64,000 nt of DNA from Sulfurospirillum sp036802865 (GCF_036802865.1 NZ_DAIRVK010000004.1:186001-250000); one strand, 5' to 3'; shown: positions 44,336 through 52,644, numbered from the stretch's first letter. Translations and numbers: made by a program. Notes: generated by a model from the sequence alone, not told the origin.

Positions 44336-45310
44336 ATGAGTGATAAGTGGGCATATTTAAATGATATTGAGGGATGTGAGGTCGTCGCACTTTACACCCT
44401 TCACTCCCTTATTGAAATAGTCTATTTGAAAGAGGGAAAAGAGCGAAGCCTTACCCTAAACTTTCATGTAGCAGGCGGTGCAATGGGCTATATTGAGTTT
44501 TTTCAGCTCGATTCCATTCCTCTACCACCTGTAAAAGTCAAACATGTGCTGAGTGATACGATAACAAAAATTTTGCAAGTACATCTTTATGCTGAAATCA
44601 ATGAGCATGAGCACTATGAAGAGTTAGAACTGGTGTGTGATAATGGCAGTTACCTGCTTTATTTCAGTGAAAATGATGAAGAGGAATCCTATGCAAAAAT
44701 CGAAAAAGATAAAACACCAAGCTTGCCAAAAGTAACCAATACAAAGGCTATGTTGCCTAAAGAGCTTTTTAATGTAGAGTTTTTCAAAGAAAATCTCGCG
44801 TTTGCGCTTGTGGCACATGGTGAGCAGAAAACACCCCATGGGCTACCTTATGCAATGCATCTTCTTAGTGTTGCAAGTGAGGTTATAAATGCATTGAGTA
44901 TAGAGCCTTTGAGTTATGATGAGCATAATGTTGCCATTGCATGTGCGCTTTTACATGATGTTAATGAAGATACTCTTACAAAGATTACAAAAGAGACCCT
45001 TTTAGCAGGCAATACAGAGGTGATCGCCAAAGGTGTGCAGGCACTCACGAAAGATAAAAGCCTGCCTTCTAAAGAGGCGCAAATGAAAGACAGCCTTGAA
45101 CGACTTAAAAAGCGTCAAAACTGTGTTGTGCTTGTAAAACTCGCCGATCGTATTACCAATTTAGGGGTTCCCCCCAAACATTGGGATGGTGCAAAAAAAG
45201 AAAAATATTGTGAAGAAGCCAAGCTAATTTTGAGCGAACTTGGTTATGCCCATGGTTATTTAGCAAGTAAGCTTGCGGAAAAAATTAAAGCGTATGAAGT
45301 TTATATCTGA
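44336..45310 (+). CDS. HD-domain protein resembling (p)ppGpp hydrolases
   Basis: 324-residue protein. Residues about 145-324 form an HD domain of the SpoT/MESH1 type: HGEQKTPHGLPYAMHLLSV (His 161, His 175), CALLHDVNEDT (HD 207-208, ED 211-212) and VKLADRITNL (Asp 271). These are the metal and catalytic positions of alarmone hydrolases. No synthetase or TGS/ACT domain is present. Residues 1-140 are an unrecognised mostly beta domain. It may be a small alarmone hydrolase with a novel sensor or binding domain. Function is inference. Confidence 0.7.
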   Translation: MSDKWAYLNDIEGCEVVALYTLHSLIEIVYLKEGKERSLTLNFHVAGGAMGYIEFFQLDSIPLPPVKVKHVLSDTITKILQVHLYAEINEHEHYEELELVCDNGSYLLYFSENDEEESYAKIEKDKTPSLPKVTNTKAMLPKELFNVEFFKENLAFALVAHGEQKTPHGLPYAMHLLSVASEVINALSIEPLSYDEHNVAIACALLHDVNEDTLTKITKETLLAGNTEVIAKGVQALTKDKSLPSKEAQMKDSLERLKKRQNCVVLVKLADRITNLGVPPKHWDGAKKEKYCEEAKLILSELGYAHGYLASKLAEKIKAYEVYI

Positions 45311-45369
45311 TGTTTGTAGTGTGGAATTAAAAATGCTTAGGGTGTGACATAACAACAAAAGGATGAATC

Positions 45370-45450
45370 ATGCGTGTTTGGATTAGTTATGTCAAATACA
45401 CTCCTGAGGTCGTCGCCTTTGTCGCAACCTGTGTTGTTTTAGCGCGATAA
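45370..45450 (+). CDS. possible 26-aa membrane microprotein
   Basis: A 26-codon frame with AAAAGGA seven bases before the ATG. The product has a basic N-terminal part and a hydrophobic C-terminal stretch (VVAFVATCVVLAR), consistent with a small membrane peptide. No family is recognised, and support is limited to the ribosome-binding site and hydrophobicity. Confidence 0.3.
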   Translation: MRVWISYVKYTPEVVAFVATCVVLAR

Positions 45451-45462
45451 TTGATCAAGGGA

Positions 45463-45551
45463 ATACGTCTTCAAAGCAAAGCTCTAAAGACTACGTTAAC
45501 ACTGGGCTCTCAAAGACGGAGAGCCCATACACCTTTGGTGCTTTAAGCTCT
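45463..45551 (+). repeat. structured intergenic repeat, copy R2
   Basis: Best-formed member of the family. Stem 1 GTCTT/AAGAC (45467-45471, 45487-45491), conserved TACGTTAACACTGGG, stem 2 GGGCTCTC/GAGAGCCC (45504-45511, 45519-45526) and stem 3 CACC-TTT-GGTG (45530-45540). It lies between the convergent HD-domain and DUF234 genes. Confidence 0.7.
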
Positions 45552-45574
45552 TAAAAGTTAATTTTTTGAGATGA

Positions 45575-46489
45575 CTAGTATTTTTTTCCTTCGCAAGGAA
45601 TCAACTCTTTGTCACTAATCTCTTCAACCAATGCTTTCATGCTTTTGATCGTAAACAGTTTTAGATCGTCGCCTTTAAGCGCTTTAAGCTCGGATGTAAA
45701 ACCACTTTTTGAAAAAATAACAAACAAATCAGGCTCAAATTCTGCTTTGGCACACTGCTCTTTGAGTTTGGAAAGTTCGGTTTTTTTCACTTTGGTATTT
45801 TTATATTTGGTGCTTCCAGCAATGAGTTTACCCGATTGTGTCTTAGCCAAAATATCAATCTCCGCGTTTTTATCCCAATAACTTCCCACCTCTACGATCG
45901 GATCTTCAATCATGAGTTTGCGCAACAGTTCAAAGGAGAGTTTTTTAAAGATAAGCTCATAAAATTCTTGTTCACGCGATGCGAATGATTTTTCAACTTC
46001 GCTGTAATCACCCTCTTTGATGGTTTTATAAAACGGAGAAACAAAGGCAAACCAAAAGCGCATAAAAGGGGTCATGAAGCTTAGTTTATCGGAGTTGTCA
46101 TCGTCTATATTCACAGGGCGTTCTAACGAATATTCAAAGCGAATAAGAGCACTGTCTAAAAGTGTATCAAGGGCAGATTCACCTTCTTCTCGGCTAATGT
46201 GCGCTCGCTTAAAGGTAGAATGCACACGACGATCGCCCGTTGCCATAGCACTTAAAAGAGCGTGACTGAGCTTATTACTAAAAGTTACTTTGGCGATGTC
46301 ACTATGAATGTAAGGATAATTTTTAAAAATTTTAGTTTCCATAAGCTCTAAAAGGGGCTTGTTTAGGTCGACTTTCCAGCTGGTGCCTCCAAAAACAGAA
46401 AAGTACTCAAGCGCTTTTTCAATATCATCGGCATGATTTTGAAGGTAAAAAGAGCGGAACTGGTGTAAAAGAGTAGGATGTTTTGGCAT
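45575..46489 (-). CDS. DUF234-type nuclease-like protein without its ATPase half
   Basis: 304-residue protein resembling the C-terminal part of archaeal-type ATPase/DUF234 proteins: a winged-helix region (about 100-150), FMRFWFAFVSPFYKTI, and a nuclease-like fold with EIDILAKTQSGK. Where the fold usually has G-E-C/x-K, this protein has AGSTKYKN, so the PD-(D/E)XK site may be degenerate. The N-terminal P-loop ATPase domain common in the family is missing. ATG 46489 has AAAGG upstream. A link to the ATPase pair at 18-21 kb is speculative. Confidence 0.6.
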   Translation of the reverse strand: MPKHPTLLHQFRSFYLQNHADDIEKALEYFSVFGGTSWKVDLNKPLLELMETKIFKNYPYIHSDIAKVTFSNKLSHALLSAMATGDRRVHSTFKRAHISREEGESALDTLLDSALIRFEYSLERPVNIDDDNSDKLSFMTPFMRFWFAFVSPFYKTIKEGDYSEVEKSFASREQEFYELIFKKLSFELLRKLMIEDPIVEVGSYWDKNAEIDILAKTQSGKLIAGSTKYKNTKVKKTELSKLKEQCAKAEFEPDLFVIFSKSGFTSELKALKGDDLKLFTIKSMKALVEEISDKELIPCEGKKY

Positions 46490-46560
46490 GAAAAAATACC
46501 TTTGATTGTTTTTTAACAATTATACACGAATAAAAGGATTTTAAAAGGGGCAGAAAAAGA

Positions 46561-46588
46561 GAGTAGTCAAAGAAGGTTTTGACTACTC
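46561..46588 (-). terminator. terminator of the CDGSH gene
   Basis: GAGTAGTCAAA pairs with TTTGACTACTC around a 6-nt loop, followed on the minus strand by TCTTTTTCTG. Confidence 0.7.
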
Positions 46589-46603
46589 CTACAGATAATA
46601 GTG

Positions 46604-46819
46604 TTATTTAGCGTGACTTCCATCACAAAAAGGAGCATTAGCGCTCTTTTTACAGGCGCAAAGGTAGTACTCTTTACTCTCTGTTACAGAAAACTCTTTA
46701 GGCGTAAAGACTGAACCTTTATGGCTACCATCACATAAAACAGTGCTGGCACTTTTTCCACAGGTACAGAAGTGGTAACTTTTATTGGCTTCGAGTGACA
46801 TTTTTACAGGAGTTGACAT
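46604..46819 (-). CDS. double CDGSH iron-sulfur protein
   Basis: 71-residue protein with two CDGSH [2Fe-2S] motifs: CTCGKSASTVLCDGSH and CACKKSANAPFCDGSH, each giving the 3Cys-1His ligand set. Small double-CDGSH proteins are thought to act in redox or iron-sulfur trafficking. It lies 18 bases downstream of the pirin gene and probably shares its transcript. Confidence 0.9.
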   Translation of the reverse strand: MSTPVKMSLEANKSYHFCTCGKSASTVLCDGSHKGSVFTPKEFSVTESKEYYLCACKKSANAPFCDGSHAK

Positions 46820-46837
46820 TGTTTTTCCTTGGTTGAT

Positions 46838-47545
46838 TTAGTGCATTGGCACATCAAATACCAAAACCCAAGAGGGTTTCAACGCTTTTAGTTCATAGGC
46901 TTTTTCTTCGGTGATTTGTACTTCATCTCTTTGTTCAAGTACGATACCATCAATTTCAATTTGACCTTCGACAACGAGTAAGAGTTTACCACGATTTGTG
47001 ATAGAAGGCGCTATGGAAATGGTTTTACCCTCATCCAATTCAGTTGTAGTGATAAACGCCTCTTGTTTGATCGCAATAGAGTTGCCTCTGCCATCTGGAG
47101 AGATAAGCGTTACCCATTGATTGCTTTTGGTCACATCTCTAAAATCACGTTGATTGTAGAGGGGTTTCCCACCTTTTTCATTAGGATGTATCCAGATTTG
47201 AAACAGAGCAACAGATTCATTTTTTGAAGCAAATTCGGAGTGCATAACACCATCCCCTGCGCTCATGTATTGTATTTCACCTGCGTGAACTTCTCCATGA
47301 TTGCCAAAAGAGTCTGTGTGAATGACTGCACCTTTTGTAACGATAGTGATGATCTCCATGTCACGGTGCGGGTGCATCCCAAAACCTTCTCCTGCTTCTA
47401 CGATGTCATCGTTAATAACACGAAGCGCTCCAAAACCCATACGTTCTTTGTTGTAGTACTCCGCAAAGGAGAAGCTAAAATGGCTATGAAGCCAACCGTG
47501 TTCTGCAACACCTCTTTGGTTTGCTTTATGAATGTTCAATGCCAT
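46838..47545 (-). CDS. pirin-family cupin protein
   Basis: 235-residue bicupin of the pirin/YhhW group. The N-terminal cupin has HPHRDMEIITIVTKG and the metal ligands H and E, with GEIQYMSAGDGVMHSEF. Some pirins are quercetinases; others are regulators. ATG 47545 is chosen because TAAAGGA precedes it and the first 19 codons of the longer frame lie in the repeat R3 region. The Shine-Dalgarno lies in a TTTACACGTAAAGG near-palindrome. Confidence 0.85.
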   Translation of the reverse strand: MALNIHKANQRGVAEHGWLHSHFSFSFAEYYNKERMGFGALRVINDDIVEAGEGFGMHPHRDMEIITIVTKGAVIHTDSFGNHGEVHAGEIQYMSAGDGVMHSEFASKNESVALFQIWIHPNEKGGKPLYNQRDFRDVTKSNQWVTLISPDGRGNSIAIKQEAFITTTELDEGKTISIAPSITNRGKLLLVVEGQIEIDGIVLEQRDEVQITEEKAYELKALKPSWVLVFDVPMH

Positions 47546-47573
47546 TGCTTTTTCCTTTACGTGTAAACTATTT

Positions 47574-47655
47574 TGACACGCTTGCAAAGCAAAGCTCTGC
47601 AAGCTATGTTAACACTAGGTTCTCTTCGTCAGAGAGCCCACTCATTTTTCAGTGC
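47574..47655 (+). repeat. structured intergenic repeat, copy R3
   Basis: Member with compensatory changes: stem 1 TTGCA/TGCAA, TATGTTAACACTAGG, stem 2 GGTTCTCT/AGAGAGCC (47618-47625, 47631-47638) and a last hairpin CACT/AGTG. It fills the gap between the pirin and YceI genes and ends next to the YceI stop codon. Confidence 0.65.
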
Positions 47656-47661
47656 TTTGAT

Positions 47662-48228
47662 TTATTTTTGTAAAATACCTTCAAGTGCTACGTCAATTTT
47701 AACCTCTTCACCAACAATTACACCACCTGTTTCAAGGGCTTTGTTCCATGAAATACCAAAATCATTACGGTTGATCTTTCCAGTCAGTCCAAGACCTACA
47801 CGCTTGTTACCATATGGATCAGTAGCACTTCCGCCGTTCTCGTAAGCTAAAACAACCGGTTTGGTCACACCTTTCATGGTGAGTTTTCCGTAGGCTTTGT
47901 CACCTTTGATTTCATCAAGTACAAATGTGATAGTTGGGTACTTTGCAACATCAAAAAGATCTGCTGAGCGTAAGTGCTCATCTCTGTCTTTAATACCTGT
48001 ATCGATGGTTGTCGCTTGAATCGTTCCAGTGAGAGATTTAAGCGTTTTGGTTGCTTCATCGTATACAAAACTTCCGTTAAATGTTGAAAAATTCCCTTTT
48101 ACGGTTGAAATCATGGCGTGTTTGACGCTAAAATCTGCACTAGAGTGTGAAGGATCAACGTTGTAATTTCCAGCGAATAGGGCAGTTCCTGCCAACAAAG
48201 ATGTTGCGAGTAATGTTTTGATTTTCAT
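47662..48228 (-). CDS. YceI-family periplasmic lipid-binding protein
   Basis: 189-residue secreted protein: signal peptide (about 1-19, GTALFAGNY) and one YceI lipocalin-like beta barrel with the opening YNVDPSHSSADFSVKHAMIS and the segment GKINRNDFGISWN. YceI proteins bind polyisoprenoids or amphiphiles in the periplasm. ATG 48228 is selected because a typical signal peptide begins there. A TACTAATTAGTA site before it matches the MarR promoter site, pointing to control by the adjacent MarR. Confidence 0.9.
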   Translation of the reverse strand: MKIKTLLATSLLAGTALFAGNYNVDPSHSSADFSVKHAMISTVKGNFSTFNGSFVYDEATKTLKSLTGTIQATTIDTGIKDRDEHLRSADLFDVAKYPTITFVLDEIKGDKAYGKLTMKGVTKPVVLAYENGGSATDPYGNKRVGLGLTGKINRNDFGISWNKALETGGVIVGEEVKIDVALEGILQK

Positions 48229-48242
48229 AATATTTCCTTTTT

Positions 48243-48254
48243 TACTAATTAGTA
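48243..48254. promoter_or_regulatory. MarR operator copy upstream of yceI
   Basis: TACTAATTAGTA, a perfect 12-bp palindrome followed by GTA, 15 bases before the YceI start. It is identical to the site before the MarR gene. Confidence 0.7.
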
Positions 48255-48289
48255 GTATTTGAGCAAAAAAAAGCTTGCTTACACGAAGC

Positions 48290-48745
48290 CTATTGCGCTT
48301 TTTGCAATTTTCGTAACAGGTCGTACATGACCACCATTTCTTCATCGGATAACATGTCAAAATAACTCTTTAGATTGGCTGCGTGTTGTCCAAACATACT
48401 GCTGATAAGCGTTTTGCCAACTTCAGTAATGCTTACGATACGCACACGGCTATCTTCAGGCGATGGAAGTGTTTGCACTAAACCATCTCTGACGAGATTT
48501 TTGACAACCACTGTGACATTGCCAGGAGTGCTCATAATAAGCTTTGTAATCTCTCCTACTTGCAAATCACCACGATGGTAAAGGACTTCTAGGACTACAA
48601 ACTGGTTCATTGTTAAACCGCATTCATTGATGTATTTCAACTCTTTGTTGCGGATTTTAGTAAAGGCTCTAACAATTTGTATCCATGTTTGCATACTCTT
48701 ATCAGTTCGTTCACCGTAACTTTTAACTTCAGATCTCAGTTTCAT
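48290..48745 (-). CDS. MarR-family transcriptional regulator
   Basis: 151-residue regulator with the MarR winged-helix core: GLTMNQFVVLEVLYHRGDLQVGEITKLIMSTPGNVTVVVKNLVRDGLV and the wing PSPEDSRVRIVSITEVG. It probably represses its own gene and YceI through the shared TACTAATTAGTA palindrome, released by an unknown ligand. It lies 61 bases upstream of the YceI gene. Confidence 0.9.
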   Translation of the reverse strand: MKLRSEVKSYGERTDKSMQTWIQIVRAFTKIRNKELKYINECGLTMNQFVVLEVLYHRGDLQVGEITKLIMSTPGNVTVVVKNLVRDGLVQTLPSPEDSRVRIVSITEVGKTLISSMFGQHAANLKSYFDMLSDEEMVVMYDLLRKLQKAQ

Positions 48746-48772
48746 TTTTTCCTTCCTTTGCCGAAATTATAT

Positions 48773-48784
48773 TACTAATTAGTA
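48773..48784. promoter_or_regulatory. MarR operator copy in its own promoter
   Basis: TACTAATTAGTA within the longer ATTACTAATTAGTAGTAAT, 28 bases before the MarR start codon. Autoregulation is inferred from the second identical site before yceI. Confidence 0.7.
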
Positions 48785-48924
48785 GTAATGTCAAGAGTAA
48801 AATTCATTTTTTCTTTAAAAGAGACAAAAATGTCATTTTTTAGAGTGGATAAAACATTGCTTTTACTTTGTTTGTTATATAATTGCGCGCCTATTTTAGG
48901 GCATTACGAATTATGGAGAAGAGT

Positions 48925-49437
48925 ATGGAGAATGATATAAAAAGTAAATTGGAAGAGAATCTATTAACGAAGGTTTCAACCTTTAATCAATTTTTGGAGC
49001 AAAAGGTCGAGAGTATGTTGCTGAAACTGCTCAATATTGCTCGGTATATTTTTATTGTTATGATGATTGTGTACTTGGGGCAGTGTTTTGTAAGTTTAGG
49101 TTATAAAATGGTCTCTTTTACCCTTTTACAGGGCGCACTTAATTTTGATTCGATTAAGATCATTTTGACCGATAGCTTGTTTGTGTTGATTGTATTAGCG
49201 ATTGTGAAAACGCTTTTTATTCAAGATGGATTTGACTATGCGGTGACTTTTCTTGAAATTTCATTTGTTGTATTGGTGCGAAAACTAATCTTGTTGGAGA
49301 CTGATCCTTCTGAGACACTTCTGTTGTTAGTGCTTGGTATAACATCAGCACTTTTCTTTATTTTGATCGTCTATATCAAAGGGATGAAACATAAATGGGA
49401 AAGAGAGAAGTGCGAGCAATGCATTAAAGCAAAATAA
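48925..49437 (+). CDS. PsiE-like membrane protein
   Basis: 170-residue inner-membrane protein with four helices resembling the phosphate-starvation-inducible E family; FLEISFVVLVRKLILLETDP matches the family core. The role is unknown. ATG 48925 has GGAGA five bases upstream; ATG 48913 and TTG 48883 are in-frame alternatives. It is a single gene with its own strong terminator. Confidence 0.7.
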   Translation: MENDIKSKLEENLLTKVSTFNQFLEQKVESMLLKLLNIARYIFIVMMIVYLGQCFVSLGYKMVSFTLLQGALNFDSIKIILTDSLFVLIVLAIVKTLFIQDGFDYAVTFLEISFVVLVRKLILLETDPSETLLLLVLGITSALFFILIVYIKGMKHKWEREKCEQCIKAK

Positions 49438-49837
49438 AACGAAACTTATGTATATAAACTGTTATTATAATACTCTGTGATTTTACAGTGCTCAAAATCC
49501 CTATTTATGAGCACTGTAATACCTTTTCTAGAAATTTTAAATAAATACAAATTTCCCTTTATTAAAATCCCATTTTTATCCCAAGCTATATGTTAAAATT
49601 CAACTGAAAATAATGTTTACATTCGTGAAAGCTTATTTGATGATGGAAATAGCGTACTTCACACGTAAGGTGTGTGGTCAAGGCTATGATTTTGGGTGAC
49701 GCGAGCAAAAGCGTTAACGTTGAGAGATAAATGGGATACTCATGGAAGCACTAAGCCTTTTGATTGTCAAAAGAGCTTTTGTGTCACAAAAAGTATGACA
49801 CTTATCTTGCACTATCTATAACTACAGAGGAAATCTT
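49438..49837. other. 400-base intergenic region upstream of mfrA
   Basis: It begins with the PsiE terminator (49483-49519). The remaining ~315 bases hold several small inverted repeats, CACAC/GTGTG near 49659 and TTTTGTG/CACAAAA near 49774, and presumably the mfr promoter and a long leader. No convincing reading frame is seen. Confidence 0.5.
49483..49519 (+). terminator. terminator of the PsiE-like gene
   Basis: TTACAGTGCTCA pairs perfectly with TGAGCACTGTAA around a 13-nt loop, followed by TACCTTTTC. Confidence 0.7.
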
Positions 49838-51685
49838 ATGACTGAACAGTTTACCCGCAGAGAATTTCTGCAGTCGGCCTGTATTACCATGGGTGCATTA
49901 ATGGTGAGTACGGGTGGTGTTGAGAGCGCATATGCTGCTTCAACTACTACAGCAACATCTGATACAAAAATGCCATCATGCGATATTTTGATTATTGGTT
50001 CTGGCGGCGCAGGTCTTAGAGCTGCTGTTGCTGCAATGAAAAAAAATCCAAAACTAAGCGTGGTTGTTGTGAGCAAAACAATGCCATCACGTAGTGCAAC
50101 GACGATGGCAGAGGGTGGCATCAACGGTGTTATCGATTTTAGTAAGGGTGATTCGTATGAATTACACGCTTACGATACCGTTAAAGGTGGTGATTTTCTT
50201 GTTGATCAAGACTCTTCAATCAAATTTTGTAAAGCAGCCGGTGAGGCTATTAATGAGTTAGACTATTTAGGCATGCCTTTTTCTCGTACAAAAGAAGGCA
50301 AAGTAAAAGCAAGACCTTTTGGTGGTGCTTCGAAAGTTCGTTGTAACTTCTCTTCTGATAAAACAGGACACATTGTTGCGCACACCTGTTTAGATGACGC
50401 GATCAGCAGTGGTGTTAAATTTTTAATGGATCACGAACTTCTTGATATTGGCGTTGATAACGGTAATTGTGAAGGTGCTGTACTTCGTAACATTCGTACC
50501 GGTGACATTGCTCCTGTTCGTGCAAAATCCGTGATTTTGGCAACCGGAGGCTATACACGCATTTTTTGGAATCGTACTTCTACTCCTTACATCTCTACAG
50601 GTGATGGTGTTGCAGCAGCCCTTCGTGCAGGTGTTGCATTTAAAGATCCTGAGATGGTTCAGTTCCATCCAACCGGTGTTGTTCACGGTGGTACGCTCAT
50701 TACCGAAGCAGCGCGTGGCGAGGGTGGTTATTTGCTCAATAATCTAGGTGAACGTTTTATGAAACGCTATGCACCGAGCAAAATGGAACTAGGACCACGT
50801 GATATCGTTGCACGTGCGATTGAAACTGAAATCCGTGAAGGAAGAGCTTTTGGTCATGGACTTGAAGCATATGTTCTACTCGATGTTAGACATTTAGGTA
50901 AAGAAAAAATTATTAAAGATTTACCACAAATTCGTCACGTGGGTAAGCTTTTTGAGAACATCGACCTTGTCGATCAACCGATGATTATTCGTCCAACAGC
51001 ACACTACTCTATGGGTGGTATTGATGTTGCGAAATTTGATGATATGTCAACACCAGTTCCAGGACTATTTACAGCGGGTGAAGCATCATGTGTTTCTATC
51101 CACGGTGCAAACCGTTTGGGTGGTAACTCACTTTCAGATGCGGTTGTAACAGGTAAAATTGCAGGCGATGGCGCAGCTGCTTATGCTAGCAAAGCAGATT
51201 TCAGTGCGGGTAAACGTCTTCATGATTTGGCATCACAATGGAATAGCCGTTTCAAAGAAGTCACCAGTGGTAGTGGCGATGCAAAACAGATGTATGCTAT
51301 TCGTGAGGAACTTGGTGCACAGAACTGGGATAATATGGGTATTTTCCGTACACAATCTAAACTAACCTCTTTAGGTGGTAGTTTAGAAGAACTTCAAGCG
51401 CGTTACAATGCTTTACGTATTCCAAACCCAAATCCAGTGTATAACACAGCTTTCACAGAGTATGTTGAACTAGGTAATTTATTGCTTCTTTCTCAAGCGG
51501 CGTGTTTGGCTGCGAGTGAGCGTAAAGAGTCTCGTGGTGCACACACCAGAGAAGACTTCGCTAAGCGTGATGATGCAAACTTCCTAAAACACTCTATGGT
51601 GACAATGAATGCGAGCGGTAAATTGCAAATGGGCTGGAAAGATGTTGAAATCACCCAGTTTAAAGTTGAGGAGAGGAAATACTAA
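49838..51685 (+). CDS. mfrA: methylmenaquinol:fumarate reductase flavoprotein MfrA
   Basis: 615-residue flavoprotein subunit. The N-terminal Tat signal TRREFLQSA (R7-R8) places it in the periplasm, which separates MfrA from cytoplasmic FrdA. FAD-binding GSGGAG is at 54-59. The substrate-site HPTGVVHGG, TEAARGEGGYL and RPTAHYSMGG are conserved. In E. coli FrdA the FAD-linking His precedes the AEGG motif (RSHTVAAEGG); here it reads RSATTMAEGG, so covalent attachment at that residue is not possible. It is the first gene of mfrABE, preceded by AGAGGAA. Confidence 0.9.
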   Translation: MTEQFTRREFLQSACITMGALMVSTGGVESAYAASTTTATSDTKMPSCDILIIGSGGAGLRAAVAAMKKNPKLSVVVVSKTMPSRSATTMAEGGINGVIDFSKGDSYELHAYDTVKGGDFLVDQDSSIKFCKAAGEAINELDYLGMPFSRTKEGKVKARPFGGASKVRCNFSSDKTGHIVAHTCLDDAISSGVKFLMDHELLDIGVDNGNCEGAVLRNIRTGDIAPVRAKSVILATGGYTRIFWNRTSTPYISTGDGVAAALRAGVAFKDPEMVQFHPTGVVHGGTLITEAARGEGGYLLNNLGERFMKRYAPSKMELGPRDIVARAIETEIREGRAFGHGLEAYVLLDVRHLGKEKIIKDLPQIRHVGKLFENIDLVDQPMIIRPTAHYSMGGIDVAKFDDMSTPVPGLFTAGEASCVSIHGANRLGGNSLSDAVVTGKIAGDGAAAYASKADFSAGKRLHDLASQWNSRFKEVTSGSGDAKQMYAIREELGAQNWDNMGIFRTQSKLTSLGGSLEELQARYNALRIPNPNPVYNTAFTEYVELGNLLLLSQAACLAASERKESRGAHTREDFAKRDDANFLKHSMVTMNASGKLQMGWKDVEITQFKVEERKY

Positions 51686-52644
51686 TGAAATTTATTATTG
51701 ATCGCTTTGATGGCAAAAAAAGCTATGAGCAAACCTATACGGTGGAAAAAAAGGATATTGAAGCATTAACTTTATTAGGTGTATTGCTTTTAATTAAACA
51801 GAAACAAGATGTAACACTCAACTTTACCGCATCTTGCCGTTGTGCGATTTGTGGAGCCTGTGGTGTACGTGTTAATGGACATGCTTACATCGCGTGCGAT
51901 AGTAAGATGACAGAGCTTTTTGAAGAGTATGGTGAAGCTGATGCATTCCGTATCTCTCCTTTGGCAAATTTCAAAGTCATTTCTGATCTTGTGGTTGATT
52001 GGGAACCTGCGATGGAAAACCTACGCAAAATCAAACCAGCACTCGTGGCAAAAGCTGAATTCTCAGAGAAAGAGGGCTGTCGTCAAAATCAAGAAGAGTT
52101 TGATCGCATTATTAAACAATGGGATTGTATTCTTTGTGGATGTTGTGCTTCAGAGTGTAATAAACTCACAGCAGATCATGCTGATTATATGGAACCGTTT
52201 GTCTTTACCCATGCATGGCGTGCAGCGAACGATTCACGTTCAAAAGACCCAATGATTCATGCAAAACCAGCCGTAACCAATGGTTTATGGAACTGTGTAC
52301 ACTGTCAAGAGTGTGCAAACCGTTGTCCAAAAGGTATCAGTTCAGCGGATGATATCGCAGGCTTACGTGCGATGGTCTTGAAAAAAGGGCTTAACTCAGG
52401 CGTTGGTCCAGCACACGCAAAATCATTCTACACAGACTTAGTCGAAGACTCAGGTCGCTTGAATGAGATTCGTCTTGCTCTTAGAACAGAAGGTGTGAGT
52501 ACTGCGCTTCGTGCGGGAACTGCCATCACACTTATGCGTGCAGGTAAAATGAACCCACTGGAAGTATTTGGTGGACATACGATTGAAGGTCATAAAGACT
52601 TAGTAAAAATGATTGAAGCAGCTAAAGCTGCAACGAAGGAGTAA
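51685..52644 (+). CDS. mfrB: methylmenaquinol:fumarate reductase iron-sulfur subunit MfrB
   Basis: 319-residue electron-transfer subunit. The N-terminal ferredoxin-like domain binds [2Fe-2S] through SCRCAICGACGV. The C-terminal domain has CILCGCCASECN and CVHCQECANRCPKG for the [4Fe-4S] and third clusters. It has no signal of its own, so it is expected to be co-exported with MfrA by the Tat route. It overlaps the mfrA stop by one base. Confidence 0.92.
   Translation: MKFIIDRFDGKKSYEQTYTVEKKDIEALTLLGVLLLIKQKQDVTLNFTASCRCAICGACGVRVNGHAYIACDSKMTELFEEYGEADAFRISPLANFKVISDLVVDWEPAMENLRKIKPALVAKAEFSEKEGCRQNQEEFDRIIKQWDCILCGCCASECNKLTADHADYMEPFVFTHAWRAANDSRSKDPMIHAKPAVTNGLWNCVHCQECANRCPKGISSADDIAGLRAMVLKKGLNSGVGPAHAKSFYTDLVEDSGRLNEIRLALRTEGVSTALRAGTAITLMRAGKMNPLEVFGGHTIEGHKDLVKMIEAAKAATKE

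Noticed and set aside
49659..49735. Inverted repeats upstream of mfrA as another copy of the intergenic repeat
   Set aside because: Lacks the TACGTTAACACTGGG core and the order of the three stems; only short unrelated palindromes.
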